NCBI GenBank assembly: GCA_001692895.1 | Contig: KV748189.1 | Coordinates: 119,766-183,765 of the forward strand | DNA: 64,000 nucleotides | Source of the DNA: Cenococcum geophilum 1.58 | Lineage: Eukaryota > Ascomycota > Dothideomycetes > Gloniales > Gloniaceae | Direction: 5' to 3' | Shown here: piece by piece, positions 45,901 through 56,039 of the stretch | Position numbering within the stretch: position 1 is the first letter of the stretch | Layout: the number at the start of each line of letters is the position of its first letter | Notes under the pieces: generated by a model | Seen by the model: the letters and a program-made list of their open reading frames with translations, nothing else | What the model was told of the DNA's origin: nothing | Database searches by the model: none | Made by a program: the position numbers and the translations under genes

Positions 45901-47060
45901 AGGGTACCTACCGCTAATTTTAGCTAAGGGCGCTTCCTAAGTCTCTTTAGGTTAGCCTTATAACTATTTAACTTCCTAGGTACGGCTAGCTTACTTTTAT
46001 TATTCTTTGCTAGGGCACTTATTACTAATCTTAGTTAAGGCTACTTATTATATCTACCTAATTTAGTCTTACTATTATCTAATTTCTTATATCTAATAGG
46101 CTCGCCCTTACTATCTTCCTTAGAGCTATATACTGCTAATCCTAAACAACTCTACTTCTTACCTTTTCCTAATTTGCCCTTCTCGCTAGCCTTATACGGC
46201 GTTAGGATTACTAGCTGTCTTTTATATTACGTCCGTCACGTCTAGGCGCCTTAAATTTAATGGCTGGCAGTATATTATTAGTAGCAGTAACTCTAGAGTT
46301 TAAGCTAAGAAGCGAGAATAATACTATAAGTACGGCCTCCTTTGTGCCATTTTTTACTATTTCGCTAAGAGCTGCAATAAGTGTACCCTCTAATTATATT
46401 GCGAGGTTTTTATGTCTCTACGGCGATATATAGAAGTTCTTTTTAGGTAAACCGTTAATGTTAAGCTCTATATAGGCCCGCAGTTCTTCCTATAGCTTAC
46501 CTAGAGCTATATATAGGTTTCCGCTTATTAGATATAAGACTTAGACTACCCTAACTATTAATATACCCGTTAAGCCTATAGATTGGATTTTAATCTTAAT
46601 ATCTCCTATATTAATTATATTGCTTACCGTTAGGGTTACTAGCTAAGGCGAAGGGATACATATAGTAGGGTTATAGTAAAGTTTATAGGCTATATCGTAT
46701 ATAGTAGCTAAAGTGGCATTATCTTATCTCGTACTTCGGTCTTTAGGGGTAGCGTATATTTATGTAGAGGTAGGTTTTTTAATTCTTATACGTGCCTACT
46801 CTTAGAGGTACTTAGTTCCCTCCTTACGTGATTAGAATAAGCACTTTCTGTAATTTTTAGGATTACCCACAGTTTTTAATCCGGTAGAGTATTAGTAAAT
46901 TATAGGAGTTACTTATAAAACTCCTTAATATGTCCTTTTTTTATTATTGTAGAGTTATTGCAATATATTACGTGTTTAGGCTTAACTTTAATTATAATAT
47001 TTTTAACCCTCTCTTTTAGTCTATTATAGTTTTTAATACTTATTTTAAAGCCTTAAGTAA
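42990..47060 (-). pseudogene. RIP-ruined SNF2-like helicase gene
   Basis: A long minus-strand frame with many RIP stops. The ATP-binding motif reads DEPSAGKTI near 45225-45255 (DExGxGKT type). About 1.9 kb further on, a block resembling helicase motif VI of SNF2 proteins reads QLFARID, then G-T-K-P-VYYSTIIA (R-x-x-R-x-G-Q-x-x-x-V with RIP changes), followed by the typical SSIEQRILKLIKF-like sequence. The upstream part (46300-47060) keeps a coherent frame (LKNLPLHKYTLPLKTEVRDK) without a known domain. Estimated length over 1,300 codons. SNF2 proteins are DNA translocases. RIP implies the gene was multicopy, perhaps carried by a mobile or subtelomeric repeat. The helicase call is moderate, resting on motifs I and VI. 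Confidence 0.6.
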
Positions 47061-47596
47061 TATCCGCATTTTTAGTCGGCTTTAGGTTCGCCTTATACCA
47101 CGCGTCTAGCTTTACCTATAGTTACATTATTATTAAGTCGCTTATTTAGTTAAGTATATATAATATTACAGCATATATTAAGTAGAAGGGCTTTATATAG
47201 TAGCTAGCTAGCGCTATACTAGTATAACTCTAATATTAGATATAGTTAAAGGTTAGTTATCGGAGAGATAGAAAGTAGGGTAAGTAAAGTAAGTTAAGGA
47301 AAAGTAAAGCGGTAGATCTTATAATTACCCATACATACCCATATAGAGGTAAAATTGGCTATTATTTACTACTACTAGTTGGGGTAAATATGGCTAGACT
47401 TAGTGCTATATAGTTAAATAAGGGCATAATTGTATAAGGGCATAATTATATAACTTATAGGGACTACCCTACTTAGCCTATTTAGGGCTAGGTGGCGGTT
47501 TAATACCACTAAACTTTTATAGTTTTTAATATAAATAATTTATTAAGTGCCTACGGAGGGGTAATTAGTTATTATAATATAGTAGAATATAGGAGG

Positions 47597-47924
47597 TTAT
47601 AGGCGTTACTATATTTCTTATTATTATATAAAAGTCGGTATATATACGCGCTACTAGAGTTAAAGGGCTAACCTACGCCTATATATGCGGGATCTATTAC
47701 TATAAAGTGTTTACTATATAATAGGTAGTATTTCTAGTAGACGGCGACGTATTGTACTTATTATAGGCGTTACTATATTTCTTATTATTATATAAAGTCG
47801 GTGGATATATACGCTACTAGAGTTAAAGGGCTAGCCTATATCTATATATGCGGACTCTATTACTATAAAGTGCTTAGTATATAACAGGTAGTACTTCTAG
47901 TAGATAGCGACGTATTATACTTAC
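47597..47924. repeat. Tandem duplication of a 164-bp unit
   Basis: TTATAGGCGTTACTATATTT begins at 47597 and again at 47761. The two units match over their whole length with mainly transition differences. Lies upstream of the helicase remnant. The remaining stretch 47061-48480 is AT-rich without a recognised gene; GGCATTTTGCGGCATTTTAG repeats lie near 48123-48155. Confidence 0.75.
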
Positions 47925-48499
47925 TTTGTAATTGCTAGTGTTATTATTATACTACTATATAGCACTTTAGGGCCTACTAGGTAACTTTATACGGAATAAT
48001 AATTATACGGTATATAGGATACTTTTACGTTTATACCTAAATATTTAGTACTTATTTAAACGCATGTCTACCGCAAAAGGTAGTAGGAGGTTTTATATCT
48101 TATATTGTAGGTTTATATGGTTAATGGCATTTTGCGGCATTTTAGGGCATTTTAAGATAGTAGACATGTTATATATACCTAGCATCCAGCCACTTAGCAA
48201 TATTTACTTATCTCGCTATTTATCTATTTAGTATTATATAAGAGGTTAGTGTTCTATTATAGCATTTATTGCGTTAAAGTCTCTTATATTTAATATCTTT
48301 ATTTTAAATCTGTTTAGAACTATATATAGTTCCCGCTCCTTACTTAGTACTCTAGTAAGAGATTTATTTAGCTAATAATACCTTTTCTCTTACTAATTAA
48401 GGGAGGAAAAGACTTGTACTTTTTAGCAATAGTAGGCTGTACTTATTAGTGACATTTTTAATAGATTACGGTGTTTAAGTTTCTATTTACCTATAACGT

Positions 48500-49420
48500 A
48501 ATTAGCCTACCTATAGTAAAGTACTTTTACTTTACTACTCGCTTCTCTTTTCCTTTACCCTTTTACACGTTTATATACTTGTATTATAAACTGCAAAAGC
48601 TTAATAGTACTGGACTATCACCTGGCCTATATTAAGAGATAGGCTAAATAGGGTAGTCCCCGTAACTTATACTATACCGCGTCTTCCTCTATAAGTTAGT
48701 CTCGTTACTATAAATCTACCCTTATATGCGTTTAACCTATAGAGTGTATAACCGTGTAATTTACCGCTAAGGCCTTACTTATATAATTTTATTAGGGCGT
48801 ATTTAATCTCCTTACCTTTACTAGTTAACCTAACTCTACTAACTACCTACCCTTACTTTTACTCTACTGGCATCTACCTTTATAACCAGTGCCTCTATAG
48901 ATCTATTTAAGCTGTAGAGCCTTATAATATAGTAAGTTAGCTACCTTATCTTTAGCCTTAGCTATATAATAGAGAATCTATATTTACTAATATATTTATA
49001 TAGACTACCGCTTAATATAGCCTACTACTAAAATGGACCTACCTACTAATTATTTTATATCTTGCGATATTAACTATATCCTTAACTACGGCGGTTATAG
49101 GCTTTAGTGTCTTATAAGGTAACGGTAAAGGCCCTACGCTTAACGAGCCTCTTCTTTTAGAGCTTAGTAGTCTATACCTCTTAGCTAATAACGCTCTAAA
49201 ATGCTATCTCTGTTTATCTACCGGCTATATACGCGCTGATTATCCTCTTAAGAAAGCTTCTTAACTTTATTACGGCTATAGTAAGGCTAGTTATCTTAAA
49301 GCTAACTACCTTAACCCTATATATAATAATTGTAGGGAAGCTGGTTATTTTAAGAGTAACTGTCCTTATATAACGTGTAACTAATATAGTACTATAGGCT
49401 ATAGAAAGCGAAAGAGCTAG
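48500..49420 (+). pseudogene. CCHC zinc-knuckle protein remnant
   Basis: The plus strand at about 49195-49390 shows three knuckle-like units: CYLCLSTGYIRADY, YYGYSKASYLKANY and NNCREAGYFKSNC, with Cys/His changed to Tyr as RIP predicts. Upstream sequence is open in pieces only (KMDLPTNYFISCDINYILNY near 49033). It may be a gag of an otherwise lost retroelement or a GIS2-type gene; the context favours a retroelement. Confidence 0.5.
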
Positions 49421-49429
49421 GAACGACCG

Positions 49430-51787
49430 AATACCACATATACAACCTTACTAAAAGGTAGCGCCACACTCCAAAACTTACGCATACCTATCTTACCATT
49501 AAAAACAATCGATTTTCCAACTTTTAAGACCTAATTCCTACTGCCTAGCATGCTAGAGGTGGATCTATTTGTGGCTTTCCCCCCCTTTTACCTAAGAGAA
49601 AATTCTCTTAAGGGGTGGTCCTAGCTTATAAGCGAGGCAGGGGTAGAAACACCAAAATATTAAAACATAGACTTTTCCTAGGTTTTTCTTCTATAGAAAG
49701 TAAAAGCCTAATAAAATAGGGGGTGTAGGTATTTTTCTATATCTCCTTTAGTCAGATTTTCTTTAGTAAGAGAAGGATTGCCTTTTTGGGCTTTTTTACT
49801 AGTAAAAGCCTAATAAGTCCTTTTTTCTAGTAGTTTTTTCTACTTCTAATAGAGAAGAAAATAACTNCTATANTCTTTTTACNNAGTTTTTCTACTACNT
49901 TTTANTCTAANTTCCCNAGAAGCTCTNTAGTAGNGTTANTAAGGAAAAAGNATATAGAAGGATAGTAAAAACTAGGAAGGCTTTTTACTTAGTTTTTTAC
50001 CTCTATGTTAGGAGATAAGAGACCTAAGGAGGTTATTATCTACTGAAAAAACTAGGAACCCCCCTTATAAGCTATAAGCTACAAGATATAAAATGCTAAA
50101 GGTAAAGGCTACTAAGCCTAAAACAAAGCCTCCTATAGAGATAAGCGATGACGAATTCTTATCTACCTTATCTACTTATTCTTCCCTATCCTCTTTATGC
50201 CTATTTAGGAAGAACAAAGATATAGAAGAAGTAAATAAACCGTCTTTAGCTTATACAAAGAACTAAAGAAAAAGAAACTACCCCCTATTATCTCCTAAAA
50301 AAGACAGCTAAAACCTAAAAAGAAACCTAGTAAAAATGAGGTCCTCTATAGCTAGTCTATACTTCCTCCCTCCTTCTTTAAAACAATTCCTATAAAAGGC
50401 CCTAGAAAGCCTAACCCAGGCCTATTTAAGGCTAGAAGGAGAAAGTAAAAAGCAAGTTAAATAAATTAGGGATAACGTATAAAGAATTATAGTAGGAGAA
50501 AATCCCTCTATAAGAGAAATAGAAAAGGAAAAACAGGAGACAGATATCCTAAAGGAACTAGTAGAAGAAGTAAAAGCCCTTTACAAAGAGGTAGCCCCTA
50601 AAACCTATGCAGAAAAGTTAAAGAAGGGCCTCTCTTCTTCTACTTACTCTTCCTTATCGCTGTCTCCTCCTTTTACTACCTTTTCTTCTTCTTTACCCCC
50701 CGCCTCCTTAGTTCCCCCTACTAGTAAAGTAGCTAGTAGCACTACTAGTTCTATAAGCCCTACCTCTACTAAAGGGAAGAAGAAGTAGCTATAAGAAAGA
50801 GGACTAGTCCTAGTTATAGACTAAAAGGACTAGCCTCTAGATATCTTCTCTATACGAAATACAATTAATTAACAATTTATATCTAAATTGCAAATAGGGA
50901 AGCTAGTTATAACTTCTATAGCTAGAACTATCGAAAAGCAAAATATTCTCCTTATAACAATAGAGGAATATAATGTAGATTTTCTAGTTAAATATAAAGA
51001 AGTCTAGTCTAGCTGCTTCTCCTTTAAAAGAGAACAAAAACTAGAGCCCTAGGCTTAGATAGTAGCTTATAGCGTCCCTATTTCCCCCTTTTTAGGAGAA
51101 GGAGGCTTTAAACTTCTAAAGGAAGAAATAGAGACCTTTAACCCTATTAAAATACAGGGACTACCTAGATGGATCTCTTTTAGGGTAAAGAGATATAATC
51201 TACAAACTAGGTTTGGCTTTATAGTATTTACTCTAAAAAATAAGAAGAAAAGATAGGAAATCCTTAAGTAGAAGGAAATTCTAATTGCAGGGATAGCTAC
51301 TAAGGTAGTTAAATACCTAGAAGTCTCTCCTACTACATAGTGTATAAGCTGCCAAAAATTTGGCTATATAGGAGATAGATGCTCTACTAGGGCCTATTGG
51401 TTTTGTGCAGTAGTATACCTATCTAAAGACTACTTCTGTTTAAGTTGTAATATAATAGGCAAGCCCTACAAGTATACTACCCCCCTTTATATTAATTGTA
51501 AAGAAAAACACTTTACTACTAGTAAAGACTGCTAGTCTTTTAAAGCAGCTAAGCTAATATACTAATAAGTATATACTTAGAAGGCTCTATACAGGAAGAA
51601 GAAGAAATCTCCCTAGCTTCTAAAGCTAGAGGAGAAATCTCCTTTATATAACATAATGTAGGGAAAAGATAAGAAGCATAATAAACCCTACTAGAAATAG
51701 GATTTAGGAGAAAAATAGATCTTATTCTAGTATAGGAACCTAGTCTATAAAAAGATAGGTAAAAAAAATCCTACTTCTTTATTCTAT
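49430..51787 (+). mobile_element. LINE-3: 5' part of a Tad-like LINE, interrupted by Gypsy-1 copy A
   Basis: Plus-strand element: a leader at about 49430-50090 (first about 200 bases keep CA pairs; N-rich patch at 49867-49951), ORF1 from 50093, then start of the inter-ORF region. It is cut at 51787 by the LTR of copy A. ORF2 is not in the window. AGTAAAAGCCTAATAA occurs at 49697 and 49799 in the leader. Confidence 0.65.
50093..51565 (+). pseudogene. LINE-3 ORF1 (gag-like, CCHC)
   Basis: ATG at 50093: MLKVKATKPKTKPPIEISDD, a Lys/Pro-rich start, then an acidic helix-rich part (REIEKEKQETDILKELVEEV near 50510-50575), a Ser/Pro-rich linker (50630-50790), a conserved middle region (IQGLPRWISFRVKRYNLQTR near 51153) and a knuckle region CISCQKFGYIGDRC near 51340-51385, with further Cys-rich units to 51535. 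This order is typical of Tad ORF1. RIP-type stops are scattered. Probably the nucleic-acid-binding protein of the LINE. Confidence 0.72.
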
Positions 51788-52211
51788 TATAACGGAACCT
51801 TATAGTAGGTACTACAGTGGGCTTATTATTAGGCTAGGTGTATAGGTAATATAAGTTAAAGTTAACAACGTAATAATAACTGGTGGAGTGGTTGCCTAAT
51901 AGATTAACTCTAATTATATTCTGAGAATTACTATAAAGGAGAGAACTATCTAGGTAGGGACTGTGGTCCTTTAAATACATAACCGTACTCCTAAGAAATC
52001 CCCTTTATACGTAAAATACGTATTATACGTGTTATATATACGTTCCCTTTATACACTTTATATACTGCGTACAACGTTATATAACCTTAGTTACTATTCC
52101 TTATTATATAGCTCTATCGGTTCTATCCTAGACCGTGCCTAAATTAACTAACTAGCTTCTTTTAATTCTTCCCTAAGTAGTTATAATATTGTACTTAAAG
52201 CGTCCGTAACA
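51788..52211 (-). repeat. 3' LTR of Gypsy-1 copy A
   Basis: On the plus strand TATAACGGAACC...GCGTCCGTAACA, 424 bp; aligned with copies B and C. The purine tract of the element follows on the higher-coordinate side. Confidence 0.8.
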
Positions 52212-52299
52212 CTATCTCCCTCCTCTTTATCTTTATCCTTAAAGATCCCTAATATCTCTAAGTCGCTTATTAGAGGTATAATATCTATTTAATTAATTT

Positions 52300-53582
52300 G
52301 GTTAATATCGTTACTTATTATACCTAAGGCTCCTTCCTCTTTATAGGCGTAACGTCGTGCTCGCACTATTGCTGCGATATTATCTCTTAGCGAGATTATA
52401 CCGTCTCCGTGTTCTTGTTATTTTAAAAAGGGGTTAGTTTATATTACGTTGGCAAGCCCTTTCTCGTAATAACCGTTTTTTTACTTAAAGTGCACTAAAG
52501 CAAATATTTATTTATCTTATAACGTTTACTCCGTCTCTAATACTAAATATATATAACTTATTACTTTTAATAGTCGTCTAGTTCCTTAATTAATTTATCT
52601 TAAGGTTTTATATTTAATCTGCTGCTACGCGGCTAGATAGTAAACTATCTTAAGCCCTTATTAAATTAGAACGTTCTTATAATATAGAGTAAAAGGCCCT
52701 TAAAGCCCGTATCGCGGCATCCGCTTAGTTACTCTATCTTAAAAAGGTTTGTAAAAAGGTCCGTTCTAAGGAGTAGAAACTTATAGAATAAGGTTTATAG
52801 GAACTTAGCGATAAAAAAACGGATTTTTTTTGGCTAAGAAGGAAATAGATCTAAGTAGTTCGGCAACTGCTCTTCTTAGGTCCCCTTTAGGTAACTTATT
52901 CTTTAGTAATCCTTCTTTATTAATATTACCTAACCTAATTTCTTCCGATACTCCTATACCTTTCTTATAGCGTTCTTTAGATTTTCTAGTAGCTCCTAGG
53001 TAGTCTTATTATAGCCTATCTACTTAACTTTATACTATATTTTATTATTAATATCCTTATAACTAATAATCCTTAAAACTTACCATTTATCTTTTTTTTA
53101 TCCTCTATATATATCTACTTTGTAGACTAATAGCTTAACGTTTCCATATACTAGCTCTAGTATTATAATATACTATATAGGGTAAATCTTTATTTTAGCT
53201 AGTAAGTTCAACTTAAACGTAACCGGTGAAATTTTCTACGTAATTTTAAAAGGTCCTAGTCTAACGTGGTTTAACTTCTTGCTTAGTTATTANCTCTTAA
53301 ATTTTTTATATAATAGCTATACTTTATCTCCCTCCTTAAGATCTAGTCCCTTAGATCTCTTAGCATTATAGTACTTCTTTATTCTTTTTTATACTTTCTT
53401 TACTAATTCTATAAGGTCTACGTGAAGATTTATTAGTGTCTTTACCCTTTCTTTAGCTGTGCTACTCGTCTTCTTCGCTTATTATAATAATAACGATATT
53501 CTTAGCTCATATCTATAATTTACCTTAAATGGTAATATGCCTATTCCTTCTTATAGCGTTATATTATATATAAACTGTATAA
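52300..53582 (-). pseudogene. Gypsy-1 copy A pol, C-terminal part (integrase, chromodomain)
   Basis: The minus strand matches copy C: the integrase C-terminal part at about 53560-53130, then a chromodomain at about 53090-52930 (IISYKDINNKIQYKVK-like with RIP stops). The gene continues at 55289-55681 (integrase core) and 59556-60347 (integrase N-terminal zinc area and RNase H side). Confidence 0.82.
52655..53000 (+). pseudogene. Antisense coiled-coil-like frame of Gypsy-1 copy A
   Basis: The plus strand, opposite to pol, reads ALKARIAASA, then LKKVCKKVRSKE and a KLIE-GL-ELSDKKTDF stretch. Homologous frames are at 975-1220 (minus) and 61180-61500. The downstream end overlaps the chromodomain codons on the other strand. 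Function unknown. Confidence 0.5.
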
Positions 53583-53587
53583 CTAGT

Positions 53588-53781
53588 TATAAGCTTTACA
53601 GTGTGTGGGAATTAAACGAGCGACTTAATTGTAAATCTATGGAAATCAAGTGGTATAAATATATAAAAGTAGACCCCTAACTCCGAAGCCTATAAGTTAT
53701 TTAAACCATATCCGAAACATGCGAGGGTAGTGCTAACGTAAGTAAAATAGGGTAATATGCAAGGTCCGGTAGTCGGTTACA
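53588..53781. repeat. Left LTR of the TRIM-like element
   Basis: 194 bp; differs from the right LTR mainly by transitions. It is less RIP-mutated than the right one (for example CCGAAACATGCGAGG against CCGAGATATGCGAGG). Confidence 0.9.
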
Positions 53782-55094
53782 CACCCCCCTAGATTTAACG
53801 GTGTAGTCAAAACTGTAGAAAGAAAAAAATAAAGGCAGAAACTATACTCCCTAGCTTTATATCTCTGGACATAGAGCTATATTTAAAGAGATGTCCTCCG
53901 TAGCCTCTTAGGAGACTATATCTAAAAAGGTGTCCTCCCTAGCCTCTTAGGAGACTATATTTAAAGAGGTATAGTAATTTAATCTACATTTGAGGCAGTT
54001 AATTATTCTGTGCTCGCGGTATATCTTTTTAATCTATAGTTAAGGTAGACGTTTAGCATCCTTTGTAGGAGGCTCTACTAAATCGTTTAATCTAGGTGTG
54101 GTATTTTTAATCTGCATTTAAGGCAGTCAATCAATCCGCGCTCGCGGTAGATCTTTTTTAATCTATAGTCAAGGTAGATATTCGATCTATATTTAAGGTA
54201 GTCATTTAAGCTATAGTTAAGGTAGAACTTAAGGTAGTCATTTAATCTATAATTGAGGTAGATCTAAAGGTAGTTACTTAGTAACTCTAGTGACGTTAAG
54301 ACGTTAAATTTAGTGACGTTAAGACGTCAAATCTGGTGCCAATTTAGGCTGGTGCCATTTAGGCTCAATTAGTGCTTTGGAATTAAAGTTAATTATTCCA
54401 GTATAGTATTGGTGCCTTCCTAGAAGGCCTTAATTTAATTTGGCGACAGGCCTATATTAAGGCTCTGGTTTAGTTTAATCTAATATTTAATATTTAATCC
54501 AGTCGAATTAATCTAGTATTTAATAGCTGGTCGTTCGAACGGTTATCTAGTTTTGGCGACGGTCCTCTACTACTGTCGGTCTGGTGCCTTCCTTATGTCT
54601 ACCTAGTATCCTTATCTCTTACTATTAATATATCTAAGCTAGCTTCTGCTCTAGCTCCGTGCTCTAGCATCTCGCTCTAGCTCTATACTCTAGTATCTCG
54701 CTCTAGCTCTGTGCTCGGGCTATTACGCTAGCTAGGCTCTCACTTAGACGCTATATAAGGTCGTTACGCTATAGTAAATAGGTCGACTTTGTTAAATAGT
54801 TGTGTATCTAGGTTAAAGGAGGTTAGGTTTATACGGTCGGGTTTATACGGTCAGGTTCGGTTCGGTTTAATCAATGTTTAATATAATTAATATTCAACTT
54901 AATCAATATTCGATCGTCCGTCCGTTTAGTAAATAAAGGTAATTATAAGTATAAGAAAGGTACTCGGAAGAAGCTTAAAACACTTATAAAGGTAGAAGAA
55001 GTAGTGACTTCTTAAACGAGGTAGCAATTGATTGCTTAGTAAGCGCTAAATGTATAGATCAGATATAGTATGGTAGGTAGGCCAGGCTTATAAC

Positions 55095-55288
55095 TATAAG
55101 CTTTGCAGTATATAGGAATTAAACAAGCAACTTAATTATAAATCTATGGAAATTAAGTGGTATAAATATATAAAAGTAGACCCCTAACTCCGGAGCCTAT
55201 AAGTCATTTAAACCATATCCGAGATATGCGAGGGTAGTACTAATATAGGTAAAATAGGGTAATATACAAGGTCTAGTAGTTGGTTATA
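55095..55288. repeat. Right LTR of the TRIM-like element
   Basis: 194 bp, TATAAGCTTTGCAG...TTGGTTATA, followed directly by the CTAGT duplication. Confidence 0.9.
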
Positions 55289-55861
55289 CTAGTAATAGCG
55301 ATACCTAATTGTTTTGTGCGTAATTAATATAATATCTTAGATACTGTTCTAGCGTCTAATTTAATCTTTCTATTTAGCCGTCTGTCTGCGGATAATATAC
55401 AGTAGAAGTTGCTGCTCTAACTCCTTATTCTACTAAGAATACCTCCTAGAATACTACTATAAATCTTAGATCTCTATCTAATATAATCTTACTTAGTACT
55501 CTATATCTTATAAACACTTCCTTAATATAGATTCTAGCGACATCTTCTACTAATATTTCTTCTATATATGCTATAAAGTATCCCTACTTTATAAGCTTGT
55601 CTGCTATTATTAAAATCGCGTTATAATCTTGTCTAGTAATAGAATCTCTTAACTTTAGTAATTTAATAATAAAATTCTATAATATGACCCAGGGTTGTTT
55701 TGGATAATGCGAATAAGCGAGCATAAAATATCCTTTATCTAATAGAAAATGTATAAAATATCGCAATCAATAAGGATAAAAGTGCCCGTGCGGAGCTTTT
55801 CTACCCTAACTGGTAAGACTTCTGGTAGAATTCGGCAGAATTTAGTAGACTTAGTAGAATT

Positions 55862-55992
55862 TGGCAGATATTGCAGATATTATAGATATTGTAGATATTG
55901 CGGATATTACGGATATTGCAGATATTGCGGATATTGCGAATACTGCGTATATTGCGTATATTGCGGATATTGTAGATATTGCGGATATTATA
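55862..55992. repeat. ATATTGCGG 9-bp repeat near the left end of the hAT element
   Basis: About 14 copies of GATATTGCG variants. The overlapping open frames that encode Tyr-Cys-Arg or Ile-Ala-Asp runs are products of the repeat, not genes. Confidence 0.8.
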
Positions 55993-56039
55993 GTACCTTT
56001 CCCCCCTAACTATATAGCTAAATACTTAGAGAAAAATTA

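Larger units (their letters stand above)
53583..55293. mobile_element. Short non-autonomous LTR element (TRIM-like) with CTAGT target duplication
   Basis: The element proper is 53588-55288 (1701 bp). Two 194-bp LTRs (53588-53781 and 55095-55288) are flanked by CTAGT at 53583-53587 and 55289-55293. LTR ends are TATAAGC (from TG) and GGTTACA. The 1.3-kb interior has no RT or integrase. It holds repeats such as ATCTATAGTTAAGGTAG (about 53970-54280) and CTCTAGCTCTGTGCTCTAGC (about 54640-54720), plus two GGTGCCTTCC motifs. Copy B has the empty site. Confidence 0.92.
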
